From: Acanthochromis polyacanthus
Lineage: Eukaryota; Chordata; Actinopteri; Pomacentridae
Assembly (NCBI RefSeq): GCF_021347895.1
Contig: NC_067123.1
Span: forward strand, 40,106,027 to 40,170,026
Reading direction: 5' to 3'
Length of the DNA stretch: 64,000 nt
Shown here: positions 11,865 through 24,483 of the stretch, in pieces
Position numbering within the stretch: the first letter of the stretch is position 1
Layout of the letters: the number at the start of each line of letters is the position of its first letter
Translations under genes and position numbers: made by a program
Notes under the pieces: generated by a model
Told to the model about the DNA's origin: nothing
The model's input: the letters and a program-made list of their open reading frames with translations, nothing else
Database searches by the model: none

Positions 11865-12276
11865 AGGGATCGGGGCCGGTCAAAGTAGAAGACATGTTTA
11901 ATATTTCGTGTTGATGGTGTCTCCAAGTGCTCCCTGAATGGGGAGTTCCAGCTCTTTCGTTCGGGCTGCCGGCTTGTGGTCCCTAAAGGACGGACAAAAC
12001 GTTATAGTTGCAGTTTTGTACCCTCAGCTATTTTAATGCTTAACTGCAAGTCCCCCAGGTGAACACTCTTGTGCAGATTGTTTTTATGTAGATCGGGATA
12101 TATTGGAGCAGTTTCCCTTTTCCTTTTTCTGATTAATTATGCTTTTTGTTGTGATTTGTCTGGTATGAATGTTTGTTGGGTGTTTTGTCATTTCATTTGT
12201 TGTTGGGATCGCCGAGTTCCTTTTTGTATAACAATTTTACCATTTGGTACAATAAAGAAACCTTGAACCTTGAAGT
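11865..12276 (+). mobile_element. Probable second LINE 3' end
   Basis: The segment ends with aataaa at 12251-12256, then gaaaccttgaaccttga. This is a polyadenylation-like signal followed by a short tandem ACCTTGA tail, as in CR1/Rex-type fish retroposons. The body (gtccctaaaggacggac, ctgcaagtcccccagg) has no long open frame. Family assignment is uncertain and the left limit is approximate. Confidence 0.45.
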
Positions 12277-14239
<1,963 letters not shown>

Positions 14240-14711
14240 TAAGGATGTCCGATATTGGCTTTTTTTGCCGATAACCAATACGTCGATATCATCCAACTCC
14301 CAATTTCCGATATCAACCGACACCGATATCTGTGGGCTGTTTAACTAATTTTAGGTAACATCACAGATCTCCTGTGGTGGAATTAACACATCATGTCTGA
14401 GTTTATTGTGATGCCCCATTGGATGCATTCTCAGATGCAACAAGGCTTTCAGATGTAAACACTGTATGTGCAAAATAAGAAAACTACTTCAACCTAAGTT
14501 ATGGAAAAAAATTACTTTAAAAAAAACAGTTCACACTCTCTGTTCCTCTATGGGTCTACTTCAGTGTCGCTATACTGTACAATTTTGAAAATTGTCGGCG
14601 AAATCCAGGCATTATTTTATTGATTTTCATGACAGGCAAAAAAAGAAAAAAAAACGATAACGATATTGACCGATATTACATTTTTACACCAATATTGGGA
14701 CGACATCCCTA
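14240..14711. mobile_element. hAT-like element with TAAGGATGTC ends
   Basis: This 472-bp element begins taaggatgtccgatattgg and ends ccaatattgggacgacatcc followed by cta. The ends are inverted copies apart from a short gap. It has several degenerate cgatat repeats near both ends and no coding sequence. A partial inverted copy lies at 33157-33410, which confirms a dispersed family. I found no matching 8-base duplication, so the superfamily call rests on end similarity. Confidence 0.65.
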
Positions 14712-15410
14712 ACCGTTTTCATTGAAAAGCTTATATACAGTAAAAACAAAAAAAACAACGTGTTTTTATATGTAAATACAGAATGCTGTATTAGTTAAAA
14801 TGTGTATGGTTTAGGTTTTGGAACCTGACTGGGACTGACCCAGAACCTGCAGTCAAAAGACAGGAGGAAAGCAAAGCCTGGATGGACATGATGTGACGTC
14901 TCTACTAGGTGGATGTCCTGAGCTGAACAAGGACACTTTTAACATGATTGTCCTACATGCTCCTTTGTTATGCCATTTTAATTGTAATCTGATGAGTTTA
15001 ATCAACCATTACATACTGCAATCAGTTAAGGCTTACATTAAAACAAAGGCTCATTATACGAGTCCTGCATGAGGAAATGGAAAGAGAGATCGACCAGAAC
15101 AAAAAGAGGGACTACTTGGTCAGCACTTGTAAAGCTTATTTTTTACATTGAGTTCACCAGAATGTGCTCCTCTGCAACGTAAGTGATAATGGCCTGTCTG
15201 TCAGCTGTCAACAGTCCCACACTTTATAAAATATGAAGAAAAAATTAACTTATAAGAACCTTTAGTTCATATTTTTCTTAAATTAAGAATGTTTTTCTAG
15301 TTTAAAAGGCCATGCACACCAACAGCTGTTTTGTTTTTCATCATCATGATTTAGATCCATCCTCAGGGCTATGATTGAACTATTTGGACTAAGAGTAAAT
15401 AAAAGTGTAC
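14712..15410. other. Non-repetitive DNA, no gene seen
   Basis: Nothing recognised between the two transposons. Confidence 0.4.
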
Positions 15411-15418
15411 CTTGCATC

Positions 15419-15977
15419 TAGGGCTGGGCGATAAATCGAATTAATTCGATTAATCCGCGTTTTTAAAACCTGACGATTTGAAAATTTGCCAAATCGTAAA
15501 ATTGAGGCAAGCTTAAATATATAACAAGACAGATTCTTCTTCTGCCTTTCACGGCTTGTGCACTGGCGTTTGCTTCCGCCTCTCATCTCCTTCCACCAAA
15601 ACACTCACACCCCCGTCATGGCGGACAGAACAGCAGACGAAGAGTTGGTCGCCAGAAAAGGGCCTCATGTTACATCGATTATATGGAAGTGGTTCGGCTT
15701 TGACAAGACTGACACAGAACAAACTACAGTCATGTGCAAGGTTTGCAAAAGTAACGAAGAGTAGCAGCACAACTAACCTCTTTCAGCACCTCGGACAGAG
15801 GCATCCTAAAGAATGGGAAGAGTGCTGCAGCTACAGGAGTGCAGCATGGCTAGCACTAGCCACAGACCGCAAAGAAACAACAAAAATCCATTAAAATCGT
15901 AATCGTCCAAGATGACTTAAAAAAAAAAAAAAAAAAAAAATCGAGATTTTATTTTTTGGCCATATCGCCCAGCCCTA
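15419..15977 (+). mobile_element. hAT deletion derivative carrying a BED finger
   Basis: This 559-bp element has inverted ends: tagggctgggcgata at the left and tatcgcccagcccta at the right. A perfect 8-base duplication, cttgcatc, lies at 15411-15418 and 15978-15985. The interior keeps the start of the transposase gene with a BED zinc finger (see 15618). It then jumps to a poly-A-rich right end, so the catalytic domain has been deleted. Such derivatives move only if a full-length relative supplies transposase. Confidence 0.92.
15618..15893 (+). pseudogene. hAT transposase N-terminus, BED zinc finger, frameshifted
   Basis: The ATG at 15618 opens MADRTADEELVARKG. The aromatic pair of a BED finger follows (SIIWKWFGF), then CKVC at about 15738-15749. 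This frame ends with a stop just after 15761. In another frame the domain continues with TTNLFQHLGQRHPKEW, giving the paired histidines. The four zinc ligands (two Cys, two His) are therefore split by a frameshift near 15755-15765. BED fingers bind DNA and are typical of hAT transposases and of host ZBED genes derived from them. Position inside a 559-bp element with perfect target duplications shows this one is a transposon remnant rather than a host gene. Confidence 0.8.
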
Positions 15978-15985
15978 CTTGCATC

Positions 15986-17429
15986 GTACTATCAATGCAG
16001 TCAGAGTCAGATGAATAGTATACAGTCAGAGTATATCCTGACTCTTGCCAAGGTTCCATTCAAAACATATTTTGAACAAATTTTCTGAAAATCTGCAACA
16101 AGAAAACCCACATTTCCATCCAGCTCATTGTAATAAACAGTTGGCTAATTATTATTACTGGCTGAACCACTGAAGAAGAAGGCGTGACATGATACATCCA
16201 CCAGAGCCAGAAAACATCTCAATTCCACCAAAGCGCTTTTATGTTTTCTTTCTTGTATTAATCTGAGAAACATTTCGTCTCCAAGCGGCTGTTCTTCTGA
16301 AGCTTGAGCAGCGTTTAAGCAAAGTGCTTGAAACCGTTCATTTTTTATTCGAGAATGTCTTTACTGCACTTTGGTAGATGGTTTTGATCGATTCACTGAA
16401 TCTTCCTGTGAAGTCAGACGAAGTCTTACTGCAAGTTTCAGTTCTATCAGTAGAAGACACAAGATTGTATTTGTTAGCAGAAGGGAAAATGTGTGACTTG
16501 TTTGCATGTTGTTGTTGTTTTTTGCAACATTGGAGTCCAAAAATTCCCTGACAGACACACCAGTATTTAGGATATAAATACTGAAACACACACAATCACC
16601 CATCCCCCAGACTGGCTTTTTTCCAAACATCTCATCCTAAAATCACTGCTGTGAACCAGAAGGCTTTCCAACGTCATCCTCGCCTTCTCTTTTCTGACCC
16701 TCTAACCCTTTTTTCCCCTTGTCTTCCTCCTTCAATTCCATTTCTGCAACTCTCATCTCAGTTTTTTCCCTCCAGTCTGTGAGGAAACAGATTAAGATGA
16801 TGAGAACTTCTCATTTCTGGAATGAAGAACCTCGGCAGACGAGAAAGCCTGCGCAGTAACTTCGGTGGAAATAGAATTAAAAAAAACTGGTTCACGGAGA
16901 GAAGAAAATGTCCACGTTTTCATTCAGTCCTATTTGTAGAGAGTGAACCCGTGAGCCGTCAGAGCAATAAACTACAGTAAGTGCAGCATATAATGAGCAG
17001 AGCGGCAGGGGGAGAAGAATGAGATACAGGAAATGGAGGGAAGAAAGAGGGGAGAAAAGAGATGTCAAGGCGATGGCAGAGAAAGAAATATTCCTGATAT
17101 CGAGTTCAGGCTTTGGCGGGCGGCGACGGCCTGGAATGAGGCAAAGGAACGAGTCCCGGTTTGTGAAACGCTTTTGCATTATTCAGGCAGATATTAAAGG
17201 CCTCACACAGCCGTCGGCCATGATGGAGGAAGATGGTGTGTGTTAATGTGAGGATGGAGGGGAGCTGTGATTCTACAACTGGCAGGAAAGGCAGTTGTCA
17301 ATCAATCTACGGTTCAGTTTTTCATTTTTACATCCGCAGCATTGAAGTGTCTCGACCTGGGAGCATGTTGCTTTGTAGTCATCAGTCTGTTCCTGAATTT
17401 GGAATGTTTTGCATCAAATTACATGAATT
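15986..17429. other. Non-repetitive DNA, no gene seen
   Basis: About 1.4 kb. A pyrimidine-rich patch at 16680-16790 is followed by a purine-rich patch at 17010-17090. Open frames are short and lack motifs. Confidence 0.4.
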
Positions 17430-18302
17430 TAGCCAATCACTGCAACTTTTCCGCAATTTTGTCCCGCCTCCCATGAGTTCCACCAATCATAGCAGTCCCA
17501 AACATAACGCACGTACCTCACCGAATCCACTTCCTGTTTGTGGTCTGAAGATGCAGACATGTCCCATTCTAAAGTCTCTCATTTACCAACAAAAATTACT
17601 GCTGAAGACGTGAAAAACAATTCCCTGATGTTCTTCACCAAAGCAGAGCTAAACTGTTTTACACCCGTGGAATATTGTGGTGGAAAACAAACGAAAACCA
17701 TCGACTGACAAACACTTTTCTACCTCCAAACATGTCAGGAGAACGTCTGAAAGGAGCGGAAACAGACCAGACAGATCACCGTGATGGAAGCTGTTGATGC
17801 AGATCTGTTGGAGCTCTGAGAGAATGAAGGGAAGTTAGATTCATTAAAGGACGTGACGAGCCGTGAGCGTGTGTGAACACGTGTGTGAATACATACATGC
17901 TCGGATGTGGAATTAACTTTTTAAGCCACTGACATATGTCCAAATATGATTCCTTCAACAGTAAATGATCATTTAGCGACTTAAATCTACCAACCACTTC
18001 ATGTTGAACCAGCATCTGGCTGCTGCTGGTTTCCCACCGTGGTGTTCCAATTTGTGGAAATGGGTTGGAGTGTTAAAGGATTAATTTAGGGAGAAATGTT
18101 GTCAATTAAAATCTTGAAACATGTTCTAAAAGCTGAAAAAAAATGCAGCTTTTTAGCAACTGTCTCCTGCAATTTCATTCCAACAAATATGCTTAAAAAA
18201 ATCGCAACTTACATCCCTATTTTTTTTTAAAAAGCCTCAGCAAATTCAGGCATTGTCAGCCGCAACAGTCTGAAAAATGCCCTCAAAATCCTGGAGGGAC
18301 TG
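17430..18302 (+). mobile_element. Possible decayed DNA transposon
   Basis: Sequence at 17437-17530 (gccaatcactgcaacttttc, cccgcctccc) and a right end reading cctcaaaatcctggagggac (18281-18300) both resemble dispersed fish repeat sequence I have met before. An ATG at 17559 starts a 49-codon frame (MSHSKVSHLPTKITAEDVKN...) ending at about 17708. No left terminal repeat or target duplication was found. Treat this as a low-confidence call. Confidence 0.25.
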
Positions 18303-19171
18303 GATTATGCTGCAGGAAATGTTGCAGCTCATTGTGGACAGCGAGTGAGTACAGCTTAGGATCCATCCGCTGAGGAATTAAAGCCCAGGCTGCACCTTTA
18401 TCCTCCTCTGTTCTCTTCAGGTTCTTCCACCTGTTTGCTGCCTAATGTTTCTCAGATACTCCTGTCCAATAAAGCACTCATCACACAATGGATGATCTCA
18501 TGCATATTGGAATAAAAAATGCCTTTAACGGAGCCAAACAGATGCCGTAGACTGCCGGTGGTGTGTGGTCAAACGTCGTTACAAAAGCAACTTAATTAGG
18601 CAGAACCACAATGACTGATGGATTCCCGATGCTGGCTTTCCCCGACGGCTGGATCTGACCTTTATTATGCTGTTTTATTTGTTTTTCTCCAACGCGTCCA
18701 ACCATCCCTGACTTCCTCCAACTTGCTGCAGTCACAGAGGAGCAGCGGTGTAAATATTTCACCGTGTGGTAGTTTTTCTGCTCAGCCATTCTGCTCAACC
18801 GTCTTTACTGGAAAGCCTTTAGAAAGTAATGAACAACGAGCAGTATGACCGTCTCTGAGCCACCGCTACCTTTTTCTGTGGAGCTTTACTGTGCATCAGG
18901 ACGCCTTAAACATTTAGGAATCAAATCATTAAACTGCAGCTCCTGCAGTAACTGCATTGAAGTATTCACACTAAAGTGGGGAAATAACAGGAGAAAGTTC
19001 CATCGCTGTGGTTAAAAGGAGCTGGAGAATGAGAATGTTGGACTATGAGAGAAAAGAAGCTGTCCTGTTGTTCTTTTTCTTGCAATAACAGACCTTGAAG
19101 GTAACAGTGCTCTAGGGTTTACCGTTACAGACAGTAAGGAGCTTTTTCACTCTCATTCTTTTCTTTGTCCT
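18303..19171. other. Non-repetitive DNA, no gene seen
   Basis: No recognised repeat or coding signal. Confidence 0.4.
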
Positions 19172-19393
19172 TCACCCTCACCCCAACCGGTCAAGGCACA
19201 CGGCTGCTCTATCTGAGCTTGTTTCTTTAGAAGGTTTTGTTTGTTATCCTAATAAAAAACTGAATGTTTTTCTTTCCATGGTAACCAAAGTGCTGCTTGT
19301 TGGGATTCATTGTGCCTCTCCCCATAATGTTTCATGATATTTTGCCTGAGTGAATTGGTGCCTTATGAGCAAAACTGAACTGAACTGACTGAA
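19172..19393 (+). mobile_element. L2-type LINE 3' UTR and tail
   Basis: The segment contains caccccaaccggtcaaggca and later ccataatgtttcatg. It ends in a short tandem tail aaactgaactgaactgact at 19372-19390. The 'ccccaaccggtcgaggcaga' block and the GAACT-type tail are characteristic of 3' ends of fish LINEs of the L2 group. Only the untranslated end is present, with many substitutions. Confidence 0.6.
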
Positions 19394-20700
19394 GGTTTAG
19401 CAGCTGTTGGGGCATGACGTTGGGTTTGTCACAGGTTTATCGACTTTTTGATTGGCTTGTGCAAATTCTAAGATTTCCTCCAATCAGAACCGTCACCCAG
19501 TTTGACATCACAACCGACAAAATAAATATTCAGCAGCTGGAAAGTGCCAAATCGTGAAGTAAAATTGCTGCTCTGAATTACAGCTGCATAAATTAGAAGA
19601 ATCTTGATCACAACTTTTAGCCTCCCACTATTAAATGAACACGACTGCCTGTGATGCTAATGTTTTAAATGTTGAGCATATTGATAAAATCACTTGGCTT
19701 TAAGTAAATCTGACATTTAAACAGCTTATTGCGCTCTTTTCAGACATATTTTTGGTAGCACACCTGCAGGACCTAAGTGGAGACTAGAGGCTTCTCTGTG
19801 CACAGCTGACTAGCAGCAGCTACTGCAGTCTGCATGTGAGGCGTTTAGGGAACATCTATTGTAGTGACTACTGATGGGCAGGTCTTCAGCTAGTGAAGTG
19901 CTTAGATATAATTTTATTTCTGTATTTCTTCTAGGAAGTGCTCTGAGTCAAGATGAAGATCATTTTAGGTCTTGTTTTAATGCAGTGATTTCTACGTATG
20001 CAGGAAAGCAGCACGACATGGAAGTGAAGGCAGTAAAATATTTTCACCATAGAATCAATAAATGATCTCAGTGGTAATCAAAATGATCAGAATTATCTTT
20101 TTTTTTTTTGCATTAATCATGCAGCTCTACTAGCTGAGAATTCAGACGCTGACATTCAGCTCTTTCCACATGGACCACTGATACAGAGACTACTGCTAAA
20201 TTAGTTCTGATTTTGAGAAAAACGTTAACATTATGAGGTACTATGAAGAGCTGAAGTCTGTTTTCAGTAAGTTCTGGCCGTGCAGTGACCATTGGAGATG
20301 CCTTGATCCTTGTCAAAAAGTAAGTCGATGATTCCAAGAGTATGTGCACCGACTTAAAATCAGGATTGGAACCAATTTATTTCCCCTCATGTCTCCCCCA
20401 AGGCTATTCTCTATGCTGGCTTACAAGGCAGCAAAAGAAACCAGGAAGAGAGGGTACTTTTGGTATTTTGTCTGGCTAGATTTAATCACATAGTGCAGCA
20501 GAAAGCGAGACAGGACAGGAAATAGTGTGGGTAAGGTTGGAAGCATGGAGCTCATCGGCAGAGGGCTGGTTTCACTGTTGTTGCTTTTCAGGTTTCATCT
20601 TAAGGGCTAGTCATTGGAGATCCTCCTGATTTAATGGATCAAAGCTCAGTGATCCAAACAAAGGAGGGGCATCGGTTGACAAAAAGTGAATGTTCTAGAT
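19394..20700. other. Non-repetitive DNA, no gene seen
   Basis: About 1.3 kb without recognised repeats or coding signals. Confidence 0.4.
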
Positions 20701-21687
20701 CAGGGGTGTCCAACATGAGGCCCGTGGTCCAAAAGTGGTCCTCCAGAGGCTCCAATCCGGCCCTCAAAGTGTAAAAATTACAGAGAAGACATTAACTGCA
20801 GATTGTAAATTAGTAAAACTAGAAATTTAAAATCATTTCTAGACCATGACAAGTTGTTTATAAAGTAAAATACTAGATTGCTCTTTGTTCTTTTGTCATT
20901 TTGTGTCTATTTTTTGTTATATTTTGTCTTTTTTTCTGGCTTTTGTCATGTCTCATGTTTTTGTTGTTTTGTTTCTTGTTTTTGTCCTTTTGCGTTTACT
21001 TTTTGTCTCGCTTTTTTCTTTTTTGTCACTTTGTGTTTCGCTTTCTTCGATGTTTTATGTCGTTTTTGACCACTCGTGTTTTTTGCCTCACCTGTGTTGT
21101 TGGTCTACTTTTTTGTTTGTTTGTTTCTCCCTTTTGTCATTTTTGGTCTTGTTGGTGTCATTTCTGTAATTTTTTTGTCTCGTTGTCGTTTGTGCATTTT
21201 GTTGTCACTTTGTAAGTGTGTGTCTAATTCTTTGATTATTTGTTGCTTTGTTGAGTGTCGTTTGTCTCATTTTTGTCATTTTGTGTCTGATTTTTGTTAT
21301 ATTTTGTCTTGTTTTGTTGGGTTTTTTGGTCTTTTTTTTTTTGGTCTGGCTTTTGTCTTTGTGATCATAAAGTTAAATCCTCTGTGGTTCAGGTCCAGGT
21401 GTCTAAATGTTGTGTTCCTTTGTAGACACTGATCTGGAAGTTGTAATGTGGAAATGATGAACCCAGGCATGACATTTTTTGAAATTTAACTTATTTTTCC
21501 TAAGAAATGAATTCCTTATACATGAACATTTTCAGAATTATACTTTATTTTTGCACTAAAAGGGGAAAAAATGGAGTTATTTATAGGTTGTTATGCTGTG
21601 ATAGGTTATGATTTTAGTGATGCGGTCCACTTGCTATCAAACTGGGTTTAAAGTGGAACCTGAACTAAGATGAATTTGACACCCCTG
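20701..21687. mobile_element. hAT element with internal minisatellite, copy 2
   Basis: The element begins caggggtgtccaac and ends tttgacacccctg, a 10-base inverted end (caggggtgtc). From about 20885 to 21365 lies an array of units such as ttttgtcattttgtgtct, the reverse complement of the array in copy 1. Copy 2 is therefore inverted relative to copies 1 and 3. The flanks ttctagat and gtacacat do not match, so the target duplication has decayed or the site rearranged. Frames of about 100 codons across the array are artefacts. Confidence 0.85.
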
Positions 21688-23910
21688 GTACACATAATTG
21701 AATAGGAGGCCAAATTCCAGCTAACGGCACCATTAGTCCAATGCCAAATGGGGTCCGTAAAGTGCTACAGGTGGTCTTTAGACAGAGACTGAAGTACTGC
21801 CAGTCTATCAGGGTACTGGATGAGGAATAATGATGCTGCTGGGTTAAAAAGTTCCAGCCAGAGAAGACATGTTTCATAGCAAGCATTGAACTGTTCAGAC
21901 TACTTCAAGTTTAGCTTCGTTACTGTCCGTTCTTATCCCCAATCATAAATCTTGCTCCCACTCTGGTTTCACGTCCATCTCCAGCATGCCAGCGGCAGCT
22001 TGAAAGTTTTCTGGGCTATCCTGTTGGCTCAACAACAAGGAAGTAGGTCAGCTAATCGATACAGCAGCATCCCTGAGGTCAGTGAAAGCATGATAGATGT
22101 ACCTGCCAAAAATGCTGAAAAGCCCAACATAAAGGGCTTTAATAGGCCAACACCAGCCACCCAGATGGCTTCAGCGAGCCCCGACAGATGAGGAGGCTTC
22201 ACTTCTCCAAAGGGAACTGGAGAAATCACAGAGAGCGCTGAATTAAACATGGCGGGGACCCCCATTTCCACAGAAAGACGTCCTTTATCGATTGTGCTAG
22301 CTCACAGGCTGTTAAGGATGAAACCGGCTGTTTGAAATGTTTTGCGTTAATGAATTCCTTTTGAGATTATAGTAATCAAGTCTCATCCGTCCGTTGACTG
22401 CTCCAGTTAAGTACGTTTGCTTGTTTCACTTCAGTCCATGAGAAGAATCGTCGTTTTCTCACAATCAGTGCCATCCGTTGGGAAATTTTCCGTCTCAGCT
22501 GCTCGTGACAGAAACACCAGAACGTCTCATGTCGCGGCTCAGTTTCCATCCTTGTTGCATAATTTGGGGATTTTTGTGGAAGCACTAATTTATGACAGAT
22601 TTTGAGCAGTTTTTCTTCAAAGCACATCAGACTTTTGGTTAATTCAGCAGAAAGAATCATTTAGCCTGAATTAAAAAAAAACTGCAGTCGTATCTGTTCT
22701 TAGTGACTGTTAATGCAAACTCCAGACTTATTGCAAAGGTTTTATAAATGCAGCTTACATCAATGAACCACTGTGGAGCAAATTTGTAATTGATAAAGTG
22801 TGTAATGTAAGCATTTATGTGGGTAATATATCGCTGTAAGTTATCTAAAAGATGACGCTGCAACAAATGGAGTGTGTAGACAAAGAGGCGATGAACACAT
22901 TAAAGTAAATCACCCTTTTTATCATTGTCTTCCCAACAAATAAGACACTCAAGGTTCCCAGTGCATGACTGAACACATTTTTAACACCAAATCTACTGAG
23001 TCATCAGAGGCACTGACCAGATCAGTCTGTGGATTCTTCTTCTACTCCCTGGTGAATAAAAGCACTGCTGCCAGCCTGATTGTGATCTACTGCGTGTCAC
23101 TTGCGTTAAAAGCTTACAAAAAGTCTGTAAAAGCCAGCAGAAAAGGCACTCAAAGTGGTGGCTCTGATGGAGTGGCAACAGACAAGTTTCTCGCTTTAAC
23201 TTCTCATTATGAAGCAGTAAATGTTGATTGTTCAACGTAATGGACACCTTTGGCGCTTTGATTTCAGTCTGCAGTCCTCTCCGACGCCTATCGAAAACAT
23301 TTTGGGAAAATTAAGGTTTTCTTTACAGTTAAAAGAGCAACTGGAGTAAGTGTGGAAACTGAGAACCAGAAGAGGCAAAGAGTAAACCTCGGATGGGCAT
23401 TCGCTCAATGGAGACAGCTCTGCGGTTTCAGAGGGCTCCAAAAAAATTATTTAGTTGGCAGGATTTTAACTAGATCAGTAAATAACAAAAATTAAATGTG
23501 CTAGGCAAGTCCTGCAGTAAAAATCAAACTCTAAATGTAACTTTTGAGTTGGTTTCCAATTAACTGTTCCTATTCCTCCAAATGCAAGTGCTATTTGTTT
23601 TTGAACAATAAATGTCAAAATATAAGAAAATTACAGCTTAAAGCCACAGAGAGCAACACCTAATTCATTCTGACTATCTAGATATTCCTGTATTATTTAC
23701 TATAGCTCCAAAGATGCATACAGATGGGTGACAAATTAAAGGAAAAACCAACCTAAAGTGTCTTCCTAAAGGTATTGGGCCGTAATGTACCATCTGAACA
23801 GAGTCTGTGCTCCTTAGCATTGATTCTACAAGTTTCTGAACTCTACTGGAGGGATGAACACCATTCATCCAGAAGATATGACCTCATTTGGTGTTTTGAT
23901 GATTATGGTG
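21688..23910. other. Non-repetitive DNA, no gene seen
   Basis: About 2.2 kb. Several short frames overlap on both strands (22.0-22.7 and 23.0-23.4 kb) and none resembles a known protein. Confidence 0.4.
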
Positions 23911-23918
23911 GTAGAGTC

Positions 23919-24474
23919 TAGCCTTGCCGCGCTAGACAACCCACGGCAACGAATTTAATTCTCTGCCAGGGTGGGTCTAGTTACCCTCCATAAGGCTCGA
24001 AGCTGGATTCTCCTAAAACTGGCCGGACCAATCACCATTGAAGTGTAGAGTCAGAAGGCGGGCGTAACTAAGTGACGACAGAGGCGCGACGATTCTGACA
24101 GAAACAACCGGAAACAACTAGCCTAGCCGCGCTAGACAACCCACGGCAACGAATTTAATTCTCTGCCAGGGTCGACAACAAAAACGACAACAGTGGTTGA
24201 GCTCCATTAGCACCGACTCTGAATAATCTTTCTGTTAACATGTCTGTAATATACTTGAGCTTCACCCATTGACTGTATAAATAAGGCTTCACCGAACTAC
24301 CGCATCCTCTGATTTCCGGCGCTCTAGGAGCCTATTCGTTGTGCTGATTGGTTGTATACCTACCCAATTGCTGCAGAGTGATTTGATAGACAACCTTTTA
24401 GCCCGCCTCCCTCCCTGTCGAGCGTTCCTAGACCCTTGTGCCTTCAGAAACATGGGTGTAGCGTGGCTAGGCTA
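23919..24474. mobile_element. hAT-like element with duplicated left end
   Basis: The left end tagccttgccgcgctaga and the right end (reverse complement tagcctagccacgctaca) form imperfect inverted repeats. ggtagagtc occurs on both sides (23910-23918 and 24475-24483), giving a duplication of 8 or 9 bases. The first 54 bases (23919-23972) recur almost exactly at 24119-24172, 200 bases downstream in the same orientation. There are therefore two left ends and one right end. No transposase frame is present. Confidence 0.75.
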
Positions 24475-24483
24475 GGTAGAGTC

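Noticed and set aside
15618..15893. Host ZBED-type gene
   Set aside because: The BED finger lies inside a 559-bp element with inverted ends and perfect 8-base duplications, and it is frameshifted.
20701..21687. An 8-base target duplication for hAT copy 2
   Set aside because: The flanks ttctagat and gtacacat agree at only 4 of 8 positions, no better than a weak coincidence.
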